This document shows positions 18,190 through 26,353 of a stretch of 64,000 nt of DNA, piece after piece. The position numbers were made by a program, and so were the translations under genes. Under the pieces are notes generated by a model. It was not told the DNA's origin, searched no databases, and saw only the letters and a list, made by a program, of their open reading frames with translations. Position 1 is the stretch's first letter; every line of letters begins with the position of its first letter. The stretch spans positions 1,571,501 through 1,635,500 of the forward strand of contig NZ_JAEKEL010000001.1 of NCBI RefSeq assembly GCF_016651105.1, read 5' to 3'. The DNA comes from Pseudomonas sp. TH15. Its GTDB lineage: Bacteria > Pseudomonadota > Gammaproteobacteria > Pseudomonadales > Pseudomonadaceae.

Positions 18190-19100
18190 AAAATGTGGGA
18201 GCGGGCTTGCTCGCGAAAGCGGAGTGTCAGTCACCACTGATGCTGGATGTGCTGGCCCTTTCGCGAGCAAGCCCGCTCCCACAGTAGATCTGCGGTGAAA
18301 TGCAGATGTTGGAACGGATGCAAAACCCTGTGGGAGCTGGCTTGCCAGCGATAGCGGAGTATCAGGCGACATTGATTTTGGATGTGCCGGCCCCATCGCG
18401 GGCAAGCCCGCTCTCACAGTGATCTGCGCTGAAATGCAGATGTTGGAACGTATGCAAAACCCTGTGGGAGCTGGCTTGCCAGCGTTAGCGGAGTATCAGG
18501 CGACATTGATTTTGGATGTGTCGGCCCCTTCGCGAGCAGGCTCGCTCCCACAGTGATCTGCGGTGAAATGCAGATGTTGGAATGGATGCCAAACCCTGTG
18601 GGAGTGGGCTTGCTCGCGAATGCGGAGTGTCAATCGGCATTGATGTTGGCTGACAGGACGCCTTCGCGAGCAAGCCCGCTCCCACAGTGATCTGCGGTGA
18701 AATGCAGATGTTGGAACGTATGCAAAACCCTGTTGGAGCTGGCTTGCCAGCGGTAGCGGAGTATCAGGCGACATTGATTTTGGATGTGCCGGCCCCTTCG
18801 CGAGCAGGCTCGCTCCCACAGTGATCTGCGCTGAAATGCAGATGTTGGAACGGATGCAAAACCCTGTGGAAGCTGGCTTGCCAGCGATAGCGGAGTATCA
18901 GGCGACATTGATTTTGGATGTGCCGGCCCCTTCGCGAGCAGGCTCGCTCCCACAATAGATCTGCGCTGAAATGCAGATGTTGGAACGGATGCAAAACCCT
19001 GTGGGAGCTGGCTTGCCAGCGATAGCGGAGTATCAGGCGACAATAATGTTGAATGTGAAGACCCCATCGCGAGCAGGCTCGCTCCCACAGTAGATCTACA
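18190..19100. repeat. Tandem array of seven REP pairs (BIME-like), 134-135 bp period
   Basis: The 998-base gap between glnE and waaF is almost all one repeat array. The landmark GATCT appears at 18287, 18421, 18555, 18689, 18823, 18958 and 19093, that is, spacings of 134, 134, 134, 134, 135 and 135. Each unit holds two inverted REPs (one GTGGGAGCTGGCTTGCCAGCG-like, one TCGCGAGCAGGCTCGCTCCCAC-like) and a linker containing GAAATGCAGATGTTGGAACG. The first unit is partial at its left end. The linkers are nearly identical, pointing to recent tandem duplication. Confidence 0.92.
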
Positions 19101-19162
19101 GTGTTTGTAGAATTCTCGAGGCGGGGAGGCGTATGCCTCCCCGGTTCGTTTTTGGAAACCAC

Positions 19163-20197
19163 ATGAAAATTCTGATCGTTGGGCCCAGTTGGGTCGGTGA
19201 CATGGTGATGGCGCAGACACTGTTTCAGTGTCTCAAGCAACGCCACCCGCAATGCGAAATCGACGTGCTGGCCCCCGAGTGGAGCCGGCCGATTCTTGAG
19301 CGTATGCCCGAAGTGCGCCAGGCCTTGAGCTTCCCGCTCGGCCACGGCGCCCTCGAGCTGGCGACCCGTCGCCGCATCGGCAAATCCCTGGCCGGCCAGT
19401 ACGACCAGGCAATCCTGCTGCCCAACTCCCTGAAGTCGGCGTTGGTGCCGTTCTTCGCCGGTATCCCGAAACGCACGGGCTGGCGTGGCGAGTTCCGCTA
19501 CGGCCTGCTCAATGACGTGCGCACGCTGGATAAAGAACGTTACCCGTTGATGATCGAGCGCTTCATGGCCTTGGCCTACGAGCCGGGCGCGGATCTGCCG
19601 AAACCCTATCCACGCCCAAGCCTGCAAATCGACCCGGTCACCCGCGAGGCGGCGATGGCCAAGTTCGGTCTCGAGCTGGATCGCCCAGTGTTGGCGCTGT
19701 GCCCCGGCGCAGAGTTCGGCGAGTCCAAGCGCTGGCCGTCCGAGCACTACGCCAAAGTCGCCGAAGCGAAGATTCGCGAAGGTTGGCAGGTCTGGTTGTT
19801 CGGCTCGAAAAACGATCACGCCGTCGGCGAAGACATCCGCGCGCGGCTGATTCCCGGATTGCGTGAAGAGTCGGTGAACCTCAGCGGAGGCACCTCGCTG
19901 GCCGAAGCTATCGACTTGATGTCCTGCGCCGATGCAGTGGTCTCCAACGATTCAGGCCTGATGCACGTTGCTGCGGCGCTGAACCGTCCGCTGGTCGCCG
20001 TCTACGGCTCGACCTCGCCGGGCTTCACCCCGCCGCTGGCCGAGCACGTCGAAATTGTGCGCCTGGGCATCGAATGCAGTCCCTGCTTCGATCGCACCTG
20101 CCGCTTCGGTCATTACAACTGCCTGCGCCAGTTGATGCCGCAACCGGTGAACGAAGCCTTGCAGCGGTTGCAGGGCACTGTGGTCGAGGTCAATTAG
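19163..20197 (+). CDS. waaF: ADP-heptose:LPS heptosyltransferase II WaaF
   Basis: WaaF adds the second L-glycero-D-manno-heptose to the inner core on the cytoplasmic side of the membrane. The 344-residue protein begins MKILIVGPSWVGDMVMAQ and has the glycosyltransferase family 9 features, including LCPGAEFGESKRWP and the DAVVSNDSGLMHVAAAL nucleotide-sugar region. An earlier in-frame ATG (19133) would add ten residues, but the start at 19163 matches the family. It is first in a run of overlapping core genes and follows the BIME array. Confidence 0.96.
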   Translation: MKILIVGPSWVGDMVMAQTLFQCLKQRHPQCEIDVLAPEWSRPILERMPEVRQALSFPLGHGALELATRRRIGKSLAGQYDQAILLPNSLKSALVPFFAGIPKRTGWRGEFRYGLLNDVRTLDKERYPLMIERFMALAYEPGADLPKPYPRPSLQIDPVTREAAMAKFGLELDRPVLALCPGAEFGESKRWPSEHYAKVAEAKIREGWQVWLFGSKNDHAVGEDIRARLIPGLREESVNLSGGTSLAEAIDLMSCADAVVSNDSGLMHVAAALNRPLVAVYGSTSPGFTPPLAEHVEIVRLGIECSPCFDRTCRFGHYNCLRQLMPQPVNEALQRLQGTVVEVN

Positions 20198-20198
20198 T

Positions 20199-21260
20199 TT
20201 GCGGGTTCTGTTGATCAAGACTTCTTCGCTGGGCGACGTGATTCATGCGTTGCCAGCGTTGACCGACGCGGCGCGGGCAATCCCCGGCATCAAGTTCGAC
20301 TGGGTGGTGGAAGAAGGCTTCGCCGAGATCCCGACCTGGCACCCGGCCGTGGGCAAGGTGATCCCGGTGGCGATCCGTCGCTGGCGCAAAAACATCTGGC
20401 AGACCATCAAAAGTGGCGAGTGGAAACGCTTCAAACAAAGCGTCCGCGCCACTAAATACGACTTGGTGATCGATGCCCAAGGCTTGCTGAAAAGCGCCTG
20501 GCTGACCCGCTACGTCAAGGCTCCAGTGGCTGGGCTGGACAAGCACTCCGCCCGTGAGCCGATGGCCGCACGCTTCTACTCCCGGCGCCTGGCCGTGGGT
20601 CGTGGGCAACACGCAGTCGAGCGAGTGCGTCAGTTGTTCGCGTTGGCATTGGGTTACGACTTACCCAAAGGTTTGGGCGATTACGGCCTGAACGTCGAAC
20701 GCATGGTGGAACTGCCGCGCAAGAATCCGTACGTGCTATTTCTCCACGGCACCACTTGGGACACCAAGCACTGGCCGGAATATTACTGGCGTGAACTGGC
20801 CGAACGGGTCGGTCACCTTGGCGTCGCGGTGAAACTGCCGTGGGGCAATCCGATTGAAAAGGCCCGTGCCGAGCGCATCGCCGCCGGTTTCCGGCATGTT
20901 GAAGTGCTGCCCAAACTGAACCTGGCCGGCGTCGGCAAAGTATTGGCCGGCGCACAGGCGTGCGTGGCCGTGGACACCGGGCTCGGCCATCTGGCCGCGG
21001 CGCTGGACGTACCGACCCTGTCGCTGTTCGGCCCGACCAATCCAGGCCTGACCGGCGCTTATGGCAAGGCGCAGATTCACATCGCCAGCGACTTCCCGTG
21101 CGCGCCGTGCCTGCAAAAGAAATGCACCTATCAACCGACGGCCGATGATGCCCGTCAGTTTGACCTGAAGCGCGAGTGGCCCCTGTGCTTCACGCGTCTG
21201 AATCCCCAGCGTGTCGCCAGCCGACTGAGCACGTTGTTACTGGCTGAGGAGCTGCGCTGA
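20199..21260 (+). CDS. waaC: LPS heptosyltransferase I WaaC
   Basis: WaaC transfers the first heptose onto Kdo2-lipid A. The 353-residue product starts at a TTG codon (20199), one base after the waaF stop, with GAGG about 10 bases upstream. No ATG fits, and MRVLLIKTSSLGDVIHALPAL is the family N-terminus. Other family features are LHGTTWDTKHWP and CVAVDTGLGHLAAAL. The stop overlaps the waaG start (TGATG), so the genes are translationally coupled. Confidence 0.96.
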   Translation: MRVLLIKTSSLGDVIHALPALTDAARAIPGIKFDWVVEEGFAEIPTWHPAVGKVIPVAIRRWRKNIWQTIKSGEWKRFKQSVRATKYDLVIDAQGLLKSAWLTRYVKAPVAGLDKHSAREPMAARFYSRRLAVGRGQHAVERVRQLFALALGYDLPKGLGDYGLNVERMVELPRKNPYVLFLHGTTWDTKHWPEYYWRELAERVGHLGVAVKLPWGNPIEKARAERIAAGFRHVEVLPKLNLAGVGKVLAGAQACVAVDTGLGHLAAALDVPTLSLFGPTNPGLTGAYGKAQIHIASDFPCAPCLQKKCTYQPTADDARQFDLKREWPLCFTRLNPQRVASRLSTLLLAEELR

Positions 21261-22381
21261 TGCAATTGGCTTTTGTCCTTTATAAATACTTTCCGTTTGG
21301 CGGTTTGCAGCGCGATTTCATGCGCATCGCCCTGGAGTGTCAGCAGCGAGGTCATCAGATCCGCGTCTACACGCTGATCTGGGAAGGTGATGTTCCGCCG
21401 GGTTTCGAAGTGCTGGTGGCGCCCGTCAAGGCGTTCTTCAATCATCGACGTAACGAAAAGCTCACCGAGTGGATGGAGGCCGATCTGGCCAAGCGTCCGG
21501 TGGACCGCCTGATCGGTTTCAACAAGATGCCGGGCCTGGACGTCTACTACGCGGCCGACGGCTGCTTTGAGGACAAGGCGCAGAACCTGCGCAATTCGCT
21601 GTACCGTCGTTGGGGCCGCTACCGGCACTTCGCCGAGTACGAGCGCGCGGTGTTCGCCAAGGACGCCAAGACTGAAGTGTTGATGATTTCCGAAGTCCAG
21701 CAGCCGCTGTTCATCAAGCATTACGACACTCCGCTGGAGCGTTTCCATTTGCTGCCGCCGGGCATTTCCCAGGACCGTCGCGCACCCGCGAATGCGGCTG
21801 AAATTCGCGCTGAATTCCGTCGTGAGTTCAACCTCAAGGATGACGATTTGTTGCTGGTGCAGATCGGCTCCGGGTTCAAGACCAAGGGTGTGGATCGCAG
21901 CCTCAAGGCGTTGGCAGCATTGCCCGCCGATCTGAAGAAACGCACCCGGCTGTTTGTAATTGGCCAGGACGACCCCAAGTTATTCCAGATGCAGAGCGCC
22001 ACATTGGGGCTCGGCGACAACGTTTCGTTCCTCAAGGGCCGCAGCGATATCCCGCGTTTCCTGCTCGGTGCCGACCTGTTGATCCACCCGGCGTACAACG
22101 AAAACACCGGCACGGTGCTGCTTGAAGCTGTGGTGGCCGGGTTGCCGGTGCTGGTGAGCGCGGTCTGTGGTTACGCCCATTACATTGCCGAGGCCGACGC
22201 CGGCCGGGTGCTGGACGAACCCTTCGATCAGGCGCAGCTCACGCAGTACCTGACTGACATGTTGAATGATGCTCAAGCACGGGCGGCCTGGAGCCGCAAC
22301 GGTCTGGCCTTCGCCGAGACGGCCGACCTCTATAGCATGCCGCAGCACGCGGCCGATGTGATTCTGGCGGAGCACGCTTAA
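21260..22381 (+). CDS. waaG: LPS core glycosyltransferase WaaG (GT4)
   Basis: WaaG adds the first hexose after the heptoses; in Pseudomonas this residue is thought to be galactosamine rather than glucose. The 373-residue GT-B enzyme has the WaaG N-terminus (MQLAFVLYKYFPFGGLQRD) and the C-terminal donor-site pattern HPAYNENTGTVLLEAVVAGLPVL, where an E-x7-E region binds the nucleotide. It overlaps waaC upstream and waaP downstream by one base each. Confidence 0.95.
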   Translation: MQLAFVLYKYFPFGGLQRDFMRIALECQQRGHQIRVYTLIWEGDVPPGFEVLVAPVKAFFNHRRNEKLTEWMEADLAKRPVDRLIGFNKMPGLDVYYAADGCFEDKAQNLRNSLYRRWGRYRHFAEYERAVFAKDAKTEVLMISEVQQPLFIKHYDTPLERFHLLPPGISQDRRAPANAAEIRAEFRREFNLKDDDLLLVQIGSGFKTKGVDRSLKALAALPADLKKRTRLFVIGQDDPKLFQMQSATLGLGDNVSFLKGRSDIPRFLLGADLLIHPAYNENTGTVLLEAVVAGLPVLVSAVCGYAHYIAEADAGRVLDEPFDQAQLTQYLTDMLNDAQARAAWSRNGLAFAETADLYSMPQHAADVILAEHA

Positions 22382-23187
22382 TGAAGTTGATGCTGGCTGA
22401 ACCGTTCAAGAGCCTGTGGGCCGGACGCGACCCGTTCGCCGAAGTCGAGGGCTTGCAGGGCGAGGTGTACCGCGAGCTCGAAGCGCGCCGGACCCTGCGC
22501 ACTGAAGTGAACGGCAACGGGTTTTTCGTGAAGATCCACCGTGGCATCGGCTGGGGCGAGATTTTCAAGAACCTGCTCACTGCCAAGCTGCCGGTGCTCG
22601 GCGCGGGCCAGGAGTGGAAAGCCATCCAGCGCCTGCAAGACGTCGGCGTGCCGACCATGACCGCCGTGGCTTACGGCGAGAAGGGCAGCAACCCGGCGGA
22701 CCAGCATTCGTTCATCGTTACCGAAGAACTGGCGCCGACCGTCAGCCTCGAAGACTTCAGTATCGACTGGGTCAAGAACCCGCCGGAGCCGAAGCTCAAA
22801 CGTGCACTGATCGCTGAAGTCGCGCGCATGACCGGCATGATGCACCGCGCCGGGGTCAACCACCGCGACTGCTACATCTGCCATTTCCTGCTGCACACCG
22901 ACAAACCGGTGACCGCTGACGACTTCAAACTCTCGGTGATCGACCTGCATCGGGCCCAGACCCGCCCGGCGATCACTCAGCGCTGGCGCAACAAGGATCT
23001 GGCTGCGCTGTACTTTTCGGCCCTAGATATCGGCCTGACCCAGCGCGACAAACTGCGTTTCCTCAAGGGCTACTTCCAGCAGCCCTTGCGTCAGATTCTT
23101 GCCGAGGAAGCTGCGTTGCTCTCGTGGCTCGAAGGCAAGGCCAACAAACTCTACGACCGTAAACAGCGATACGGGGACGCGCTCTAA
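22381..23187 (+). CDS. waaP: LPS core heptose (I) kinase WaaP
   Basis: WaaP phosphorylates heptose I, a modification needed for core export and viability in P. aeruginosa. This 268-residue kinase-fold protein keeps the catalytic loop NHRDCYICH, with Asp at position 163, the residue reported as essential in P. aeruginosa WaaP, and a metal-binding VIDLHRAQ. It starts at the last base of the waaG stop and its own stop overlaps wapP. It is the first of five consecutive or nearby kinase-fold genes in this locus. Confidence 0.96.
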   Translation: MKLMLAEPFKSLWAGRDPFAEVEGLQGEVYRELEARRTLRTEVNGNGFFVKIHRGIGWGEIFKNLLTAKLPVLGAGQEWKAIQRLQDVGVPTMTAVAYGEKGSNPADQHSFIVTEELAPTVSLEDFSIDWVKNPPEPKLKRALIAEVARMTGMMHRAGVNHRDCYICHFLLHTDKPVTADDFKLSVIDLHRAQTRPAITQRWRNKDLAALYFSALDIGLTQRDKLRFLKGYFQQPLRQILAEEAALLSWLEGKANKLYDRKQRYGDAL

Positions 23188-23921
23188 TGTCGGGTTGGAC
23201 ACTGGAACCTGCGTATAGCGAGCTGAGTGAAGACTTTGGTAGCCTCGAAGCAGTGTTTAACCTCCAGGGCGAGCAACTGACCCACGATCCGTTATCCGAG
23301 GTCATCCGCGTCAACCGCAACGGCGTGAACTATTACGTCAAACGTTACGTCGGTGCCGGCAAAGGCCTGCGCCGTTATCTGGGCAAGCCTCGGGTGAAAG
23401 CCGAATGGCAGAACCTCAAGCGCTTCGCCAAGTGGGGCATCCCTACCGCCGAAGTGGTGGCCTGGGGCCTGGAACGTCGCGGTGCGGCCTACGACCGTGG
23501 GGCGATGATCACCCGCGAGTTGCCGCGCACCGAAGACTTGTCGGCGCTGGCTGATCGGCATGACCCGAAACTGGCAGACCGTGCCTGGGTCGATCACGTC
23601 AGTCGGCAGTTGGCGGGATACACCCGGACCATGCACGACAACCGCTTCACCCATAACGATTTGAAGTGGCGCAACCTACTGATCGACGATGACGCCAAGC
23701 TGTTCCTGATCGATTGCCCGAATGGCGATTTCTGGCGTGGTTTCTGGCTCAAGTACCGAATCACCAAGGACCTGGCCTGTCTCGACAAGGTGGCCAAGTA
23801 TCACCTGTCGGCCACCCAGCGCCTGCGCTTCTACCTGCAATACCGCCAACGGACCCGGCTTGACGCGGCCGACAAAAAACGGATCCGGCACGTGGTGAGA
23901 TTTTTCGAGGGACGCGAATGA
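23187..23921 (+). CDS. wapP: LPS core kinase WapP (WaaP/Kdo kinase family)
   Basis: This 244-residue protein is the second core kinase, predicted to phosphorylate a heptose. The kinase features are intact: YYVKRY (ATP lysine at 52), catalytic loop THNDLKWRNLL with Asp158, and LIDCPNG with Asp176. It overlaps waaP by one base and wapQ by four (ATGA), so its translation is coupled. The symbol follows the PAO1 order and is less certain than the family call. Confidence 0.88.
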   Translation: MSGWTLEPAYSELSEDFGSLEAVFNLQGEQLTHDPLSEVIRVNRNGVNYYVKRYVGAGKGLRRYLGKPRVKAEWQNLKRFAKWGIPTAEVVAWGLERRGAAYDRGAMITRELPRTEDLSALADRHDPKLADRAWVDHVSRQLAGYTRTMHDNRFTHNDLKWRNLLIDDDAKLFLIDCPNGDFWRGFWLKYRITKDLACLDKVAKYHLSATQRLRFYLQYRQRTRLDAADKKRIRHVVRFFEGRE

Positions 23922-24670
23922 CCGATTTTCTGGCCGCTGAAGACCGTGCGCTGCTTGAGCGCCACGGCCTCGGCACCTTCGACGCCCTCTGGGCCAAGCA
24001 GCTCGATGCGGTGGATGAACCCAACACCACTCGCGGCGGCTGGAGCAGCGTGTATCGGCTGGATCTGGAAGGGCAGGGCTTTTACCTCAAGCGTCAGTGC
24101 AACTACCTGACCCGGACCTTACACGCACCGTTGGGCGAGCCGAGTTTCGCCCGCGAGTTTCGCAATATCACCCGCTACCAGAAAATGGGCATCCCGGCAC
24201 TGCAAGCCGCGTTTTTCGGTGAGCGTAAGGTCGGCGGCGAAGTCCGGGCGATTCTGCTGACCCGCGCCCTGGATGGTTGGGATGACCTGGATTCGCTGTT
24301 GCAGCGCTGGTCAGATCTGAGCGACGTGCAGCACTCGGCGATCCTGCACGCCTGCGGGCAACTGGCGCGGCGCCTGCATGGTGTGCGCCAGGTTCACGGT
24401 TGCTTCTACCCCAAGCACATTTTCTTGCAGGCCACCGGCGACGGTTACCGGGCGCAGTTGATTGACCTGGAAAAGACCCGGCCCTTGCTGTTCGGTCAGC
24501 GTGACCGGATCAAGGATCTGGAACCGTTGCTGCGCCGGGCGCCGGAGTGGGACGAACGTCATTTGCGCGCGTTATTGGCCAGCTATGTGGATCAGTCGAG
24601 TGACAGTTCTCTGGTGGGCAACTGGGTCTCGCGATTGACCGCGCGCCGTAGTCACAAGGAGACGCGTTGA
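23918..24670 (+). CDS. wapQ: LPS core kinase-like protein WapQ (InaA family)
   Basis: The 250-residue protein has the InaA/WaaP kinase fold: FYLKRQ (Lys59), then VHGCFYPKHIFL as the catalytic loop, then LIDLEKTRP. In that loop the position of the catalytic Asp (WaaP Asp163) is Cys162, so classical catalysis is doubtful or uses another residue. InaA-type proteins commonly share this HGxxxPKH form. It starts with ATGA over the wapP stop and ends over the start of the next kinase gene. A role in phosphorylating heptose is inferred from context and from PAO1 WapQ. Confidence 0.85.
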   Translation: MTDFLAAEDRALLERHGLGTFDALWAKQLDAVDEPNTTRGGWSSVYRLDLEGQGFYLKRQCNYLTRTLHAPLGEPSFAREFRNITRYQKMGIPALQAAFFGERKVGGEVRAILLTRALDGWDDLDSLLQRWSDLSDVQHSAILHACGQLARRLHGVRQVHGCFYPKHIFLQATGDGYRAQLIDLEKTRPLLFGQRDRIKDLEPLLRRAPEWDERHLRALLASYVDQSSDSSLVGNWVSRLTARRSHKETR

Positions 24671-26118
24671 TGCGTTTGTCCGAACTAAAGAACGCCGGCC
24701 GCAGCCCGAGCCTGCCGTTGAACATCCCTTTGGCCGATGCCGCCGGGCCCGCCGAGTTGCAACTGTTGAGTTTGCTCCGGGTGTTGCCGGGCCAACGTTA
24801 CGTCGGTGCCGGTGTCTGGCGTGGCCGTCCGGTGCTGGCCAAGTTGCTGGTTGGCAGCAAAGCGGCGCGGCATTTTCAGCGTGAACGCGATGGCGTGCGT
24901 TTACTCGCTGATCAGGGCCTGACCACGCCGCAATTGCTGGCGGATGGCCTGAAGGACGGCGAGGGCGGCTGGCTGCTGTTCGATTTCCTCGAAGGCGCCG
25001 AGAGCTTGGGGGAGACCTGGAAAAAAGTCGAACACTTGCCGGTGCTGGCGGACATGCAAGGCGCCGTGCTCGCCGAGGCGTTGGGCGCGATCGGCCAAAT
25101 GCATCGCAAGGGTCTGTGGCAGGAAGACCTGCATCTGGACAACCTGTTGCGCCAGCGCGGTCGCTTGTACCTGATCGATGGCGGCGGCGTCTGCGCCGAA
25201 ACCCCTGGCCAACCGCTGTCACGGCAGAAAGTCCTGGAAAATCTCGGCGTATTTTTCGCCCAGTTGCCGAAGTCGCTGGAACCGTTCACCGAAGAATTGC
25301 TGGTGTATTACCTGTTGAGCAACGGCGAGCACGCCTTGCCGATGGAAGCCTTGCAGAAGCAGATCAGCAAAGTGCGCCGTTGGCGCTTAAAGGACTTCCT
25401 GATCAAGTGCGGCCGCGAATGCACGCTGTTCAGCGTCCAGCGCGGGGCGTTTGGCTTACGGGCGATTCGCCGCGAGGAAGAAGCGGCGATGCTGCCGGTG
25501 CTGGAGCAGGCCGATGCTTTGCTCGATCAGGGCCACTTGTACAAAACCGGCGGCGCGGCGAGTGTTGGCAAGGTCGACGTGGCCGGGCGCACGCTGGTGA
25601 TCAAGCGCTACAACATCAAGGGCTTTGCCCATTGGCTCAAACGCTTCTGGCGCCCGAGCCGTGCCTGGCATTCCTGGCGTGAAGGCAATCGGCTGGCGTT
25701 CCTCGGCATTGCCACACCCAAACCCTTGGCGTTGCTGGAGAAGCGTTTTCTCTGGTTGCGCAGCCGGGCGTACCTGGTGACCGAGTATTTGCCGGGGCCG
25801 GACATCATCGAGCGATTTGCGCCCTACGTTGAGAGCGGCGCCGCGCCGGAAGCCGAGCTGCTGGCGCTGGATCATCTGTTTGCAGAGTTGATTCGCGAGC
25901 GAATCAGCCATGGCGATTTCAAGGGCCATAACCTGTTCTGGCAGCAGGATCGCTGGGCGCTGATCGACCTCGATTCGATGTGTCAGCACGGCTCGCCGGG
26001 CAGCTTTGCCCCGGCGTATGCGCGGGATCGGGCGCGGTTTATGCGTAACTGGCCTGAGAGCAGTGCGCTGTATCAAGTCATTGAGCAGCGTTTGCCCAAA
26101 AGTATCGATCGAGTCTGA
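24670..26118 (+). CDS. Double kinase-fold LPS core protein (PA5006-like)
   Basis: This 482-residue protein holds two kinase-like units in tandem. Unit one has Lys58 (LAKLL), a loop LWQEDLHLDNLL with Asp153, and LIDGGG with Asp170. Unit two has Lys312 (VIKRYN), a canonical loop SHGDFKGHNLF with Asp416 and Asn421, and LIDLDS with Asp433. Both keep their catalytic Asp. The ATG at 24670 overlaps the wapQ stop; the preceding TTG is not needed. A role in core phosphorylation or its control is inferred from the operon. Substrate is unknown. Confidence 0.85.
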   Translation: MRLSELKNAGRSPSLPLNIPLADAAGPAELQLLSLLRVLPGQRYVGAGVWRGRPVLAKLLVGSKAARHFQRERDGVRLLADQGLTTPQLLADGLKDGEGGWLLFDFLEGAESLGETWKKVEHLPVLADMQGAVLAEALGAIGQMHRKGLWQEDLHLDNLLRQRGRLYLIDGGGVCAETPGQPLSRQKVLENLGVFFAQLPKSLEPFTEELLVYYLLSNGEHALPMEALQKQISKVRRWRLKDFLIKCGRECTLFSVQRGAFGLRAIRREEEAAMLPVLEQADALLDQGHLYKTGGAASVGKVDVAGRTLVIKRYNIKGFAHWLKRFWRPSRAWHSWREGNRLAFLGIATPKPLALLEKRFLWLRSRAYLVTEYLPGPDIIERFAPYVESGAAPEAELLALDHLFAELIRERISHGDFKGHNLFWQQDRWALIDLDSMCQHGSPGSFAPAYARDRARFMRNWPESSALYQVIEQRLPKSIDRV

Positions 26119-26123
26119 AGACT

Positions 26124-26202
26124 TAAAAGATCGCAGCCTTCGGGAGCTCCTGCATTTGGAATGCAACTTCCTGCAGGAGCTGACGAAGGCTGCGATCTTT
26201 TG
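26124..26202. repeat. REP inverted pair (GATCGCAGCC family)
   Basis: AAAAGATCGCAGCCTTCGG and its complement flank about 40 bases, right after the double-kinase stop. It separates the first core operon from the wapO operon. Confidence 0.85.
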
Positions 26203-26255
26203 ATCCTCAACGCTGTGCGGCAAATAGGTCTGGGTCATTCCCGTCATGTTTACGC

Positions 26256-26261
26256 TATAAT
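26256..26261 (+). promoter_or_regulatory. Putative -10 box of the wapO operon
   Basis: A perfect TATAAT lies 93 bases before wapO, in GTTTACGCTATAATCCCGCC. The -35 region is weak (GGTCAT with a 17-base spacer). It suggests that wapO-wapH-mig-14-dnpA-ssg-wapR has its own promoter. Confidence 0.5.
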
Positions 26262-26353
26262 CCCGCCCTTTAGCTGTCTCTCGCCCCTTGCGAGGGCACA
26301 TTAATTTTTGAGGCGCTTGTCGCCTGTATGCAGACTAAAGAGGCTAGACCCCT

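Noticed and set aside
18190..19100. Possible CRISPR array or coding repeats
   Set aside because: Units are 134-135 bp of inverted REP pairs with near-identical linkers, not short direct repeats with unique spacers. The open frames on the minus strand are repeats of the same translated palindrome.
18164..19162. Missing ilvE between glnE and waaF as a deletion in this strain
   Set aside because: As I recall, P. putida also has glnE directly followed by waaF, so this is probably a normal lineage difference from PAO1.
18103..19819. Minus-strand frames over the BIME array
   Set aside because: They are artefacts of the array and run into waaF; no start site or family pattern.
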